A stretch of DNA of 35,314 bases, from the NCBI GenBank assembly GCA_902515205.1, contig CABXTU010000012.1:1-35314 (forward strand). Direction: 5' to 3'. The position numbers and the translations under genes are program-made. The notes under the pieces are model-generated. The model worked only from the letters and a program-made list of their open reading frames with translations, made no database searches and was not told the DNA's origin. Source of the stretch: an uncultured Pelagibacteraceae bacterium. GTDB lineage: Bacteria; Pseudomonadota; Alphaproteobacteria; Pelagibacterales; Pelagibacteraceae. This document shows, one piece after another, positions 17,749 through 26,768 of this stretch; the stretch's first letter is position 1; each line of letters opens with the position of its first letter.

Positions 17749-18929
17749 TCTTTATTTTTATTGTTTTCTCTATACCACTGTTCAAAATCCCAAGTCTTTT
17801 TAGCAATCTCATTAGTTTTATAATTAGGCTTGTTTGGAGGTATAATACTTTTATCTACAATTTGATTAAATTCTTCCTCAGTAAGTCCTACATATTCTAA
17901 GAAAACTTCTAATGATGGAGGTTTACTTCCATCAAATTTTTCATTTATAATTTTAGCCTCATCTGGTGTCATCCTTTTATGTCTTACATTTAAAGCATTA
18001 ATTTGTGAAACTCTGCTATAGCCTCTTTTCAAAAACTTGATGTAATCTCTTGTACCCTGCATAAAGCACTCTATTTTTTCTCCATGAGGATTAATTTCAT
18101 CTGGAACTCCTTCTAATTCATCCACTTTCCATCCAAGCTCTTTTTTAATAATTTCAGTATTTTTGTGATGATCCCAAGGGATAAAAGTTCCAAGGGTAAC
18201 GGGATTATATTCTAGTTTTTCTAGTTCTTCTATATCGGGAAAAGTATAAGGTGTTAAATCTCTTATATCGACTGGGTCTACATCACTATTTATCATACCA
18301 TGCATATCTTCAGCGGTAATACCTAAGGTTCTAATCATATTAAATCTTTCTTCATTCTCATAATCATATCCATCCTTAGTGTAATCATAATATGTGTTAA
18401 ACTCTGCTTGGGGTTCACCGTAAAATATTAATGGTACTTTATGCATCAAAGCAATTCTAATTGGATATGAATATATTCCTGTGTGGCAATGCCAACAAAA
18501 ATCAGTTTTTCTCTTAAAAGCCTCGAGCATAACTTTTTTCACTATTTTCCAATTTGGTGTGAAATCAATTAAATCTACTCCAAGCTTTTTTATGACAGAA
18601 TTAACATTATCTTGAACAGTTTTTCTAATAAAACCATGATTAAATCTAACCAGTAAAGGTTTGATATTGTATTCTTTTACTAAATAATTAACTTGAAAAA
18701 CGCTATCCTTTCCACCTGAAAAAGGGATAATACAATCATAAGCATGTTTATTTCTATTTTCTTCAATTAATTTATCAAGCTTCAATTTTCGCTTAGCCCA
18801 ATCTATTTCTTCATTTTTATGCCTTACTCCCTCGCAAATATTACAAATTCCTTTTTCATCAAATTCAATAGTTTCATAAGTCTCTGGCAGCTGACATTTG
18901 GTACACTTAACTAATTTATTTTTACTCAT
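17745..18929 (-). CDS. N-acetyl sugar amidotransferase, triad 2 (WbpG/PseA/PtmG-like)
   Basis: This 394-residue enzyme should convert an N-acetyl to an acetamidino group with ATP and ammonia. The N-terminal cysteine pairs (Cys9/Cys12 and Cys29/Cys32) and the PP-loop SGGKDS (71-76) are intact, and the conserved FWHCHTG-type block is present as FCWHCHTG. It follows legC by two bases, which links it to the legionaminic acid pathway. In Campylobacter jejuni, PtmG turns legionaminic acid into its 5-acetamidino form, and this copy is the better candidate for that step. The copy at 12030-13265 is only distantly similar and carries a different central region. Confidence 0.9.
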   Translation of the reverse strand: MSKNKLVKCTKCQLPETYETIEFDEKGICNICEGVRHKNEEIDWAKRKLKLDKLIEENRNKHAYDCIIPFSGGKDSVFQVNYLVKEYNIKPLLVRFNHGFIRKTVQDNVNSVIKKLGVDLIDFTPNWKIVKKVMLEAFKRKTDFCWHCHTGIYSYPIRIALMHKVPLIFYGEPQAEFNTYYDYTKDGYDYENEERFNMIRTLGITAEDMHGMINSDVDPVDIRDLTPYTFPDIEELEKLEYNPVTLGTFIPWDHHKNTEIIKKELGWKVDELEGVPDEINPHGEKIECFMQGTRDYIKFLKRGYSRVSQINALNVRHKRMTPDEAKIINEKFDGSKPPSLEVFLEYVGLTEEEFNQIVDKSIIPPNKPNYKTNEIAKKTWDFEQWYRENNKNKE

Positions 18930-18931
18930 AT

Positions 18932-20110
18932 TTAAAATTTATGTTTTGCCAAATAAGCACTACTTGGCAAATTTATTATTCTTCCTTCTAAATCTTCAGT
19001 TATATTTAAATTCATTTTTGGGCAAGATTTAAGATGTTTTAACTTATGCAAAGGTTTCCATACTGGTCTTACTGAAAATCCTTTTTTATTCATTATTTTA
19101 ATCAGTTTATCTCTATTTTTTAACGAACTTTTTTTTAACAGTAATGTTTGTAGCCAATAATTACTTTTAGAAAATTTCGGCTCCTTAAATATTTCGAAAT
19201 TTTTACTTCCTACAAAATTTTTTAAATAAATATAAAATAGTTTTCTTTTTAATTTAACGTAATTTTTAAGCTTTTTTAATTGACTACATCCTAAGGCTGC
19301 ATTTATTCCAGCTAATCTATAATTAAAACCAATGTCAGAATATTCATATCTCCATTTATGTGGAATCTTTGCGGTAGTAGTTAAAAACTTTAATTTTTTC
19401 GCAATACTTTTATTATTAGTTAATATTGCTCCACCACTGCCTGTTGTAATAATTTTGTTTCCATTAAAACTTAGAACTCCAATAGTACCGAATGTACCTA
19501 GGTGTTTTTTTTTATAAAAACTGCCTAAAGCTTCAGCAGCATCTTCAATCATCGGAATATTAAATTCAAATAATATTTTTTTTATAGAGTCTGTTTTAGA
19601 TGAATGACCAAATAAATGAAGTAAAATAAAGCATGAGATTCTTCGTTTTGTTTTTTTGTTATATGCATGACCTTTTCTAAATGAAATAATTTTTTTTAAA
19701 TATTCTTTAAGTTTTTTTGGATCTACACTCATAGTTTCCTTTTCAACTTCTACAAAATGGGGAATAGCGCCACAATAATTTGCTGCATTTGCTGAAGCGA
19801 CAAAATTTAAAGATGGCATAAGTACCTCATCATTAAATCTTACTCCAAGAACTTTTAATGAAACATGTATTGCCGACGTACCATTAACTATTGCAACAAC
19901 ATACTTTGATTTAGTATATTTTCTCAATTTATCTTCAAATTCATTTACATAATTTCCAACAGTTGATACAAAATTTCTCTCTAAGCATTTTTTTACGCTA
20001 TTCCAATCATCTTTATCAATATTTGGTTCATGTAAATATACTTCACTTTTTTTATGGGAATTAAAGTTACCTATAGATTTTACTATATTATTTAAAAGCT
20101 CTTTTTCCAT
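18932..20110 (-). CDS. legC: LegC-type PLP aminotransferase (DegT/DnrJ/EryC1/StrS family)
   Basis: LegC adds an amino group to C4 of the 4-keto sugar made by LegB, using glutamate and PLP. The 392-residue protein has the family order: VNGTSAIHVSL near 75-85, IEDAAEALGS with Asp190 binding the PLP nitrogen, and LSFNGNKIITTGSGG with the Schiff-base Lys219. The leading segment before residue 30 and VSTVGNYVNEFE are typical of the LegC/NHT subgroup rather than of PseC. It lies two bases upstream of the triad-2 amidotransferase and 43 bases after the class III aminotransferase. Confidence 0.9.
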   Translation of the reverse strand: MEKELLNNIVKSIGNFNSHKKSEVYLHEPNIDKDDWNSVKKCLERNFVSTVGNYVNEFEDKLRKYTKSKYVVAIVNGTSAIHVSLKVLGVRFNDEVLMPSLNFVASANAANYCGAIPHFVEVEKETMSVDPKKLKEYLKKIISFRKGHAYNKKTKRRISCFILLHLFGHSSKTDSIKKILFEFNIPMIEDAAEALGSFYKKKHLGTFGTIGVLSFNGNKIITTGSGGAILTNNKSIAKKLKFLTTTAKIPHKWRYEYSDIGFNYRLAGINAALGCSQLKKLKNYVKLKRKLFYIYLKNFVGSKNFEIFKEPKFSKSNYWLQTLLLKKSSLKNRDKLIKIMNKKGFSVRPVWKPLHKLKHLKSCPKMNLNITEDLEGRIINLPSSAYLAKHKF

Positions 20111-20153
20111 TTAATTAAATTTAACTTTCATTTTTTATAAATGTATAAATCAT

Positions 20154-21461
20154 TCATCCGGTAAGCCTTTTAAAAGTGGAGTGTTTAATTTCTCCCTTTA
20201 ATGGAAACTTACCAATGTCTAAACAATTATGAATTTTACCAAAAACGATATTAGTTGCTTCTAAATATTTATTTATTACTGGGATGCTATAAGCATAACT
20301 AGTGGCAACTTGGGCGCCTGCAAGAAATCCTTTTTTTAACATCTCTTGAGTAAAAAAAGTCATTATTTCCTGATTGTTTGGATAATCAAACCTTAAATAT
20401 GGAATGCAATCTTGTCCACTAATTCCTATTTTAATTCCATTTTTTTTTGCAATTTCTTTCCAGCCTTTTTTTATCATTTTTCCATAAATTGATATTTTTT
20501 TATTAATCTTTAATTGTTTTAATTTTTTTAAAGTTGTGTTTGCTGCAATAAATCCCAATCTGTCTGTCCACATTGTTGAACTAATAAATGTTTCTTGAGC
20601 TACCTGCATTATTTTTTTTCTGCCTATGATTGCTGATATTGGGTATCCGTTTCCAATTGACTTTCCAAATATAGCTAAATCAGGATTAACTTTTAGTTTT
20701 AAATGCAACCCACCATAATTATCTTTAAAACCAGAAGTAATTTCATCAAAAATAAGTAAAGCATTATTTTTTTTTGCAATCAATTTAACTTTTCTTAAAA
20801 AGTTACCAGAAGGTTTTACTCCTCTCATGGGTTCCATTATTATTATTCCAATATTATTATTTTTTTTTTTAAAGATTTTTTTTAATGAATTAATATCATT
20901 ATAAAGAAATGGTTTAATCGAATTTTTAAATGTGTTGGACACCCCTTTTGTTTTAAGACCCGGAAGTAATTGCTTATCTAGATTTTTTGAATTTGACATA
21001 TTTGTTGCCAAATACCAATCATGCCATCCATGATAACCACAAAATGCAATATTATTTTTATTTGTAAAAGCTCTAGCAATTCTTATAGCAACCATACATG
21101 CTTCACCTCCAGATTTACAAAATTTTGCCATTCCAGACCATTTATGAATATTGAGTAATTCTTTTGCTAAATCTACCTCCTCTGTTGCATTTAATGTACA
21201 CATCGAACCGGTTCGAAGGCCACGAATCAATGATTTGTTAATATCATCATTTGAATATCCCAATACACAAGCTGTTACTCCCATTCCAGCAAAATCATAA
21301 TAAACTTTATTATTTAAATCCCAAACCTTACAACCTTTAGCTTTTTTGTAATAATTGGGCCAATAACCTGGCAGAAACAACTCACTTCTTTTTGATAATA
21401 ATTGATTTCCCCCTGGAATTATTTTTTTTGCCTTACTTAATAATTTTTGTCCCTTATTCAT
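20154..21461 (-). CDS. Class III PLP aminotransferase, glutamate-1-semialdehyde-aminomutase-like
   Basis: The 435-residue protein is homologous to HemL-type enzymes. It has SGGEACMVAIRIAR (about 117-130), CGYHGWHDWY (141-150), FDEITSGF with Asp239, and FGKSIGNGYP with the Schiff-base Lys267. Real HemL makes 5-aminolevulinate, but this one differs in context and length of the substrate regions and sits between the carbamoyltransferase and legC. A transaminase or mutase acting on a sugar or on an acyl substituent is therefore likelier. I cannot name the substrate. It is preceded closely (nine bases) by the carbamoyltransferase and so belongs to the same transcript. Confidence 0.83.
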   Translation of the reverse strand: MNKGQKLLSKAKKIIPGGNQLLSKRSELFLPGYWPNYYKKAKGCKVWDLNNKVYYDFAGMGVTACVLGYSNDDINKSLIRGLRTGSMCTLNATEEVDLAKELLNIHKWSGMAKFCKSGGEACMVAIRIARAFTNKNNIAFCGYHGWHDWYLATNMSNSKNLDKQLLPGLKTKGVSNTFKNSIKPFLYNDINSLKKIFKKKNNNIGIIIMEPMRGVKPSGNFLRKVKLIAKKNNALLIFDEITSGFKDNYGGLHLKLKVNPDLAIFGKSIGNGYPISAIIGRKKIMQVAQETFISSTMWTDRLGFIAANTTLKKLKQLKINKKISIYGKMIKKGWKEIAKKNGIKIGISGQDCIPYLRFDYPNNQEIMTFFTQEMLKKGFLAGAQVATSYAYSIPVINKYLEATNIVFGKIHNCLDIGKFPLKGEIKHSTFKRLTG

Positions 21462-21470
21462 ATTTTTCCA

Positions 21471-23168
21471 TTATTTTTCTATTATATACTCACCTAATAC
21501 CAAAATATCTAAACCACATGTATAAAAAGTGCGTATTGCATCTGATGGATTTTCTACAATTGGTTCTCCGTTTAAATTAAAAGATGTATTAACTAATATA
21601 GGAACTTTCGTTAATTTATAAAATTCCTTAATCAATTTATAAAATTTTGGATTATAATTTTCAAAAACAGTTTGAACCCTTGCGGTTCCATCTACATGAG
21701 TTACTGCTGGAATTTTTTTTCTCCAATTATCTTTCACCATTATTGCTTTCTCCATATATTCAATTTTATTATCTTTTTTAATATCAAAAATTTCGTGTGC
21801 TTTTTCACCTAACACTGCTGGAGCAAATGGTCTAAAGCTTTCCCTATATTTTACTGCTTTGTTAATAATATTCTTCATATTTTTATTTCTAGGATCGGCA
21901 AGTATAGATCTATTACCAAGAGCTCTATGTGTAAATTCCATTCTATCTTGAAACCATCCTACTAAATAACCCTTTGAAATCATTTGTGCCACATAAGACG
22001 ATATTTTTTTAATTTTTTTAAATTTTAATCCATATTTTTTTAATAAATTTTCAATTTCTATATTTGAATATTTTGGCCCTAAGTATACAGACTTATTAAT
22101 TAAGAAATTATTCTTTATTTTTTTTAAATATTTATTAGCTAAAAATGTTGCACCGATTGTTACACCTAAATCATCAGGCCATGGAGGAACAAAATTATTT
22201 TTATAAATATCATTTTTTTCAAGTTTACCATTAAACACACAATTCATTGCAGCGCCGCCAGCTAATACTATATTATTAGATTGACCACCAAATTTTTTAG
22301 TTATTTTTAATAAATGAAAAACAATTTTTTCAAAAGTTCTTTGAAGAGCTCCAGCAATTTCAAAATGTTTTTTTGTAATTTTTTCATTTTTACGTCTCGG
22401 CTTACCAAATAATTCAACTAGTTTTTTATTATAGAAATTAGGTTTTCTATCAAATAGATAAAAATCAAAATAAGATAAATTCAATTCAAAACCAGTCTGA
22501 CTCATTTCGTAAATCTTTAAAAATTTTTTATCAAATAAATTTTCTTTTTTAGAATAGGAGGCAAGAGCCATTGTTTTCCATTCATCATTGTCAGGTTTAA
22601 AACCTAAAAAATCTGTGAAAGTACCATAAAGCAAACCAACAGAATGTGGATAAGCAATTGAGTGATTATTCTTAAGTTTTTTTCCATCATAGTTTCCAAT
22701 TAAACAAGTTTCTGTTTCACCGTGTCCATCTATTGTTAAATAATCACATTTTTTAAATGGTGAAACAAATATTGCAGAAGCAGCATGGCAATCATGATGA
22801 TTAAAATAGATAATTTTTGTTTTGTCAAAAGATAAATTTATTGTGCCTGGGTTATAGTTTTTTGTTGCTTTTAAAATATTTGAAGGAATATTACTCAGCA
22901 TCTCTCCACGCCAACTAATATTATTATCCCACCTAGAAGAAGCTGAACTTATATTTAAACCTGGGTTCCAAGGTATTGCTATCAAGTCTAAATCTTTCCA
23001 ACTTAAGTTTGAGTTTTCTAAACACCAATTTGCTGAATTAATTGGAAAATCTGTAGTCCATTTTTTTCTTGTAAATCTTTCCTCAGGTGCTGCACTTACA
23101 ATTTTTCCATTAATCATCAAAGCTGATGAAGATATGTGTGTCCAAGGATATATAGATAAAATTTTCAT
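21471..23168 (-). CDS. Carbamoyltransferase, NodU/CmcH/TobZ family
   Basis: These two-domain enzymes first make carbamoyl-adenylate from carbamoyl phosphate and ATP, then pass the carbamoyl group to a hydroxyl. The 565-residue protein has the N-terminal Kae1-like histidines HHDCHAASA near residue 124, the GGAAMNC loop, and the C-terminal block HRALGNRSILADP near 411 followed by RESFRPFAP, all expected. The target would be a sugar hydroxyl, as in O-carbamoylated glycans of rhizobia and others. The gene abuts legI (one-base overlap), so the nonulosonate itself or an immediate neighbour is the suggested acceptor. Confidence 0.92.
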   Translation of the reverse strand: MKILSIYPWTHISSSALMINGKIVSAAPEERFTRKKWTTDFPINSANWCLENSNLSWKDLDLIAIPWNPGLNISSASSRWDNNISWRGEMLSNIPSNILKATKNYNPGTINLSFDKTKIIYFNHHDCHAASAIFVSPFKKCDYLTIDGHGETETCLIGNYDGKKLKNNHSIAYPHSVGLLYGTFTDFLGFKPDNDEWKTMALASYSKKENLFDKKFLKIYEMSQTGFELNLSYFDFYLFDRKPNFYNKKLVELFGKPRRKNEKITKKHFEIAGALQRTFEKIVFHLLKITKKFGGQSNNIVLAGGAAMNCVFNGKLEKNDIYKNNFVPPWPDDLGVTIGATFLANKYLKKIKNNFLINKSVYLGPKYSNIEIENLLKKYGLKFKKIKKISSYVAQMISKGYLVGWFQDRMEFTHRALGNRSILADPRNKNMKNIINKAVKYRESFRPFAPAVLGEKAHEIFDIKKDNKIEYMEKAIMVKDNWRKKIPAVTHVDGTARVQTVFENYNPKFYKLIKEFYKLTKVPILVNTSFNLNGEPIVENPSDAIRTFYTCGLDILVLGEYIIEK

Positions 23169-24241
23169 TATAGCTTAATTAATTCATCTGGTTGAAAGTT
23201 CTTCCTAGCCTTTTTATTTATTATTTTTAATATATCCATAGGACTCAATCCATTACCAGGTCTTTTTGTTGTTAAATTTCGATAAGAAAATGCCTCTTTT
23301 TTTTTTATGAACTTTTTAGCTACAATGCTTTTTCTTGCAATGTTAATATTCTTAATTTCACATTTTTGTAATTTTTTTTTTCCATCACCATTCATATCTT
23401 CAAAGACTCTTAAATAACTAATCATTTTTTTAAATTCCAATGGTTCTAAAGAAGCCTTGTGGTCTGGTCCAGGCATACTTTTTTTTAATGTAAAATGTTT
23501 CTCTATCACTTTTGCTCCTTTTGAAGCTGCTATTAAAGGTGCTAAAATTCCTAATGTATGATCTGAATAGCCTATGTTTAATTTTAATTTAGTTTCTAAA
23601 TTTTCAATAGCTGAAAGATTTGCATATTTGTCCTCTACAGGGTAATCAGTCACACAATGTAAAACAAAAATTTTTTCTTTTAATTTTTTATGTAAACTTT
23701 TATTTCTAATAATTATTTTTTCTTCGTTAATAAATTTATAAACTTTATTTTTTGCTATTAAATTTAAGCTATTAATAATTTCTCTTAAATTTGCCATCCC
23801 TGTTGATAAAATAATTTTATTTTTAATTTTTTGTAATTTCTTTAAAATTAATAAGTTTGTTATTTCACCTGATGGTATTTTTAAATATTTTATTTTCAAT
23901 TTTTTTGTTAAAAAATCTACACTATCTTCATCAAATACTGATGAGATAAAATCAATCTTAATTTTTTCACTTAATTTTTTTAATTTAAAATAATATTCTT
24001 TTTTTAATTCTAATTTTTTTAACATCTCATATTGAGTTTCTTTGGAATTAGTATTTTTTTTTTGATATAAAGCTTTTTTTGAATTTTTTGTTGCTAAACT
24101 ATCAGCAGTAAAATTTTGAAACTTAACAGCGTCTGCTCCTGATTTTTTTGCAGCAACAATTAATTTTTTTGCTAAATCAAAACTTCCATTATGATTTACT
24201 CCTATTTCTGCAATTACGTAAATTTTATTTTTTAATATCAT
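23168..24241 (-). CDS. legI: Legionaminic/sialic acid synthase (NeuB-type)
   Basis: LegI condenses a 2,4-diacylamido-2,4,6-trideoxy-mannose with phosphoenolpyruvate to give the nine-carbon legionaminic acid. The 357-residue protein has the TIM-barrel start IAEIGVNHNG (9-18), the KFQ site, CVTDYPV, SDHT and EKHFTLKK blocks, and a C-terminal antifreeze-like SAF domain (about 300-357) containing KRPGNGLSP. It overlaps legG by 17 bases and abuts the carbamoyltransferase, so it is firmly in the operon. PseI and NeuB have the same architecture; the legB/legC/legG neighbours favour LegI. Confidence 0.93.
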   Translation of the reverse strand: MILKNKIYVIAEIGVNHNGSFDLAKKLIVAAKKSGADAVKFQNFTADSLATKNSKKALYQKKNTNSKETQYEMLKKLELKKEYYFKLKKLSEKIKIDFISSVFDEDSVDFLTKKLKIKYLKIPSGEITNLLILKKLQKIKNKIILSTGMANLREIINSLNLIAKNKVYKFINEEKIIIRNKSLHKKLKEKIFVLHCVTDYPVEDKYANLSAIENLETKLKLNIGYSDHTLGILAPLIAASKGAKVIEKHFTLKKSMPGPDHKASLEPLEFKKMISYLRVFEDMNGDGKKKLQKCEIKNINIARKSIVAKKFIKKKEAFSYRNLTTKRPGNGLSPMDILKIINKKARKNFQPDELIKL

Positions 24242-25379
24242 AAAATATTTTTAAATTGATTTTTTTTTTTGATACAAATTTTTTAACTTCTTTCAATATA
24301 TTTTGGGCAGTATTTTTTCTATAAAATTTTTGTTCATAAGAAATTCTTTTTTGATTGCTCAAAATATGATTTATTTTTTTTGTAATAATTTTTTTATTTA
24401 ATTCAGATTGAAATATGCTTTTTGAAAAAACTCTTCCTTTTTGTCTTTGTCCTATATTTAGAGTTGGTGTCTTTAGAATTGGAACTTCAATAATTCCACT
24501 TGAAGAATTTCCCAAGACCAAGTCTACATTAAAAACAAAGTTATGATATTCATCAGTGCCTAGTGATTTTACCATTTTAAAATTTTTATTCTTTTTACAA
24601 AAATGAATAATTTTTTTTATAAAATGATTTCCAAATGTATCAAAATTACTACTTGTAAAAATGATATTAGTGTTTTTGATTGTCATAAGTGAACTAAGCA
24701 AAATTGTAATTTGTTTTTTTATAGGAATATTACTTTTTGTTTCAGGATGAAAAGTAACTAAAATAGTTTTTTTATCAGTAGGAATTTTATACTTATTAAA
24801 TAAAGATGCTTTATTTAAAAGTTTTTTTTTTTTGATAGCTTCCAGCGCTAGGGAACCAAAATTATGTACATATTTTGGATTCTCTCCTAATTGAACAACT
24901 CTTTTTTTATATTCATGATGGCAAACAAAGTGAATATTAGACATTTTTGTTATTGAGTGCCTTAAAGCATCATCTATAGCTCCTGATGTAATTTCACCTC
25001 CATGAATGTGAGCTATAGGTATATTCAAAAAGAAAGCAACAATAGTAAAAATAAATACTTCATATCTATCTCCTAATAAAATTATTATGTTGGGTTTATT
25101 CTTAATCAAAATTTTACTAAAGATAGAAAATGAGACACCACAATAATCTAATATTGATTTTTCATTAAGGTTTTTGAAAATATACTTTTGAAAATAATTT
25201 ATTTTTAGGTTACTTTTTCTTATTTCTTGATCAGTAAAACCAGTCTTTGTTTGAAAATGATGTGGTCCAGCAAATAAAATTAGCTTTAATGTATTGTCTT
25301 TTTTAATTTTTATGATTAATGGCTTAAGAATGCCAAAATCAGCTCTACTCCCTGTAAAAACAAGAATTTTTTTTTTCAT
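24225..25379 (-). CDS. legG: Hydrolysing nucleotide-sugar 2-epimerase (NeuC/LegG)
   Basis: LegG removes the nucleotide from the diamino sugar donor while inverting C2, yielding the free mannose-configured substrate of LegI. The 384-residue protein has the NeuC N-terminus TGSRADFGILKPLI (about 9-22), the HGGEITSGAIDDALRHSITK block (about 125-144) with active-site His and Glu residues, and GNSSSGIIE in the C-terminal half. It starts one base inside the legB stop and runs 17 bases into legI. Whether it takes a UDP- or GDP-linked sugar cannot be seen, but the ptmE-like gene in the locus favours GDP. Confidence 0.92.
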   Translation of the reverse strand: MKKKILVFTGSRADFGILKPLIIKIKKDNTLKLILFAGPHHFQTKTGFTDQEIRKSNLKINYFQKYIFKNLNEKSILDYCGVSFSIFSKILIKNKPNIIILLGDRYEVFIFTIVAFFLNIPIAHIHGGEITSGAIDDALRHSITKMSNIHFVCHHEYKKRVVQLGENPKYVHNFGSLALEAIKKKKLLNKASLFNKYKIPTDKKTILVTFHPETKSNIPIKKQITILLSSLMTIKNTNIIFTSSNFDTFGNHFIKKIIHFCKKNKNFKMVKSLGTDEYHNFVFNVDLVLGNSSSGIIEVPILKTPTLNIGQRQKGRVFSKSIFQSELNKKIITKKINHILSNQKRISYEQKFYRKNTAQNILKEVKKFVSKKKINLKIFYDIKK

Positions 25380-26377
25380 TAATAATTGTAAAGATTAGCT
25401 TTATATATTTTTAAATTTTCTTCTTGGCTAAACCATTCTATTGTTTTTTTTAGCCCTTCTTTAAATCCTTTTGAGCCTTTATAATTCGGACTCCAATTAA
25501 GAATTTTTTTTGCTTTTAGATTTGAGGAAATAAGTCTATTTACTTCACTTTTTTTGGGCCTCAATCTTTTATTATCGGTGATTATGTTTGCCTTTTTATT
25601 CATCATATTTTCAATATTTTTTACTGTCTCTCCTATACTAAAATCTTTTCCAGTACCTAAATTTATAGTTTCACCTAAACATTTTTTATTACCAATCGCG
25701 GAAATAAATCCGTCAACAGTGTCAGAAACAAATGTAAAATCTCTTCGTGGACTGAGTGACCCTAATTTAATCTTATTTTTATTTGATACAAGTTGAGTAA
25801 TAATTGTTGGTATTGCTGCTCTCAAAGATTGCCTTGGTCCATAAGTGTTGAAGGGTCTTAATATTAAAACTGGTAACCCAAAACTGTTATAATAAGACAA
25901 TGCCAAAGAGTCTGAAGCAATTTTTGTAGCAGCATAAGGTGATTGGGCATGAAGTGGATGTTTTTCAGTAATTGGGGTAAATTGAGAACTGCCATATACT
26001 TCACTTGTGGATGTTTGAACAAATAAATCAACGTTGTTTTCTCTCGCTGCTTCAAGCATGTTTAATGTTCCACTAACATTTGTCGATACGTAACTTTGTG
26101 GAGATTTGTATGAATAAGGAATGGAAATTAAAGCAGCTAAATGAAAAATGATATTTACTTTTTTAGACTCCTCGGAAATAAAATTTTGATCACAAATATC
26201 TCCAGCTACAACATCTACATTTTTTTTTATATTCTGAGGAAAGCTATCTATCCAACCCCAAGAGTTATTTATATTGTAGGGTACTATTGTTTTTACATTA
26301 TAACCTAATATAACTAACTTCTCAACTAAATGAGATCCTATAAAACCTGCTCCACCTGTAACCAGAACTTTTTTCAT
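25379..26377 (-). CDS. legB: Nucleotide-amino-sugar 4,6-dehydratase LegB (SDR)
   Basis: LegB produces the 4-keto-6-deoxy sugar that LegC aminates. The 332-residue extended SDR has GGAGFIG (8-14), TSTSEVYG with Thr124 and Glu126, Tyr148 and Lys152 in SPYAATK, and PFNTYGPRQSLRA, which is characteristic of the LegB group. In Campylobacter the enzyme works on GDP-GlcNAc, and the ptmE-like gene nearby supports the GDP route here. It overlaps the upstream MarR-type regulator by four bases, so the regulator and pathway are co-transcribed. Confidence 0.93.
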   Translation of the reverse strand: MKKVLVTGGAGFIGSHLVEKLVILGYNVKTIVPYNINNSWGWIDSFPQNIKKNVDVVAGDICDQNFISEESKKVNIIFHLAALISIPYSYKSPQSYVSTNVSGTLNMLEAARENNVDLFVQTSTSEVYGSSQFTPITEKHPLHAQSPYAATKIASDSLALSYYNSFGLPVLILRPFNTYGPRQSLRAAIPTIITQLVSNKNKIKLGSLSPRRDFTFVSDTVDGFISAIGNKKCLGETINLGTGKDFSIGETVKNIENMMNKKANIITDNKRLRPKKSEVNRLISSNLKAKKILNWSPNYKGSKGFKEGLKKTIEWFSQEENLKIYKANLYNY

Positions 26378-26697
26378 TTATTCTCCAATTCATTTTTAAG
26401 TTCATCATACTCACGCATTTTTCTTTCCATAAAAGCTATAGTCAATTTCGTTTTTAATGTTAATCCTTGAGGAGTGAGAATATAAAAATAATTTAATTTA
26501 TTTTTATTTTTTTTAAAATTTCTAATTTTAAGAAGTCCCTTGTCTTTTAAAGATTTTACACAATAATTCAATTTTCCGAGGCTAAAACCTAATTCTGAAG
26601 CAAGTTTTCTTTGAGATACTCCAGGCATATTATCAATTTTTCTGAGCACATCAAAATGATCTGGGTTTTCCTCTGGACTTTTGTGATTATCTTTCAT
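26374..26697 (-). CDS. MarR-family EPS-associated transcriptional regulator
   Basis: This small winged-helix protein (107 residues) has a helix-turn-helix around residues 27-50 (SQRKLASELGFSLGKLNYCV), a wing near 57-72, and a charged C-terminal helix rich in Glu, Lys and Arg. This is the build of the EPS-associated MarR regulators found beside surface-polysaccharide genes. I chose ATG 26697. An in-frame TTG at 26745 lengthens the frame, but that TTG is the -35 hexamer of a promoter, and the extra residues would span the operator. The gene heads the long minus-strand nonulosonate train and overlaps legB by four bases. It very likely binds the palindrome at 26700-26716. Confidence 0.87.
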   Translation of the reverse strand: MKDNHKSPEENPDHFDVLRKIDNMPGVSQRKLASELGFSLGKLNYCVKSLKDKGLLKIRNFKKNKNKLNYFYILTPQGLTLKTKLTIAFMERKMREYDELKNELENK

Positions 26698-26699
26698 AG

Positions 26700-26716
26700 T
26701 GTTCAAATAATGAACA
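26700..26716. promoter_or_regulatory. Palindromic operator TGTTCA-N5-TGAACA at the regulator promoter
   Basis: A perfect inverted repeat with six-base arms and a five-base centre lies directly after the -10 box of the minus-strand promoter and three bases before the chosen ATG. A protein bound here would cover the transcription start, as expected for autorepression by the MarR-type product. The same arms and spacing recur at 34212-34228. Confidence 0.72.
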
Positions 26717-26745
26717 AATATAGTTTTTATTTGAAGAGCAGTCAA
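26717..26745 (-). promoter_or_regulatory. Sigma70-type promoter for the regulator/legB operon
   Basis: On the minus strand TTGACT (26745-26740) is followed after 17 bases by TATATT (26722-26717). This is a near-consensus -35, ideal spacing and a good -10. Transcription would begin inside the palindrome at 26700-26716 and leave a very short leader before ATG 26697. It would drive the whole train from the MarR-type gene to the deacetylase. Confidence 0.62.
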
Positions 26746-26768
26746 ATAAAAAATTAATTTAATTTATT

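Noticed and set aside
20154..21461. hemL (glutamate-1-semialdehyde aminomutase for heme)
   Set aside because: It sits inside a nonulosonate operon between a carbamoyltransferase and legC; homology alone does not support the heme role.
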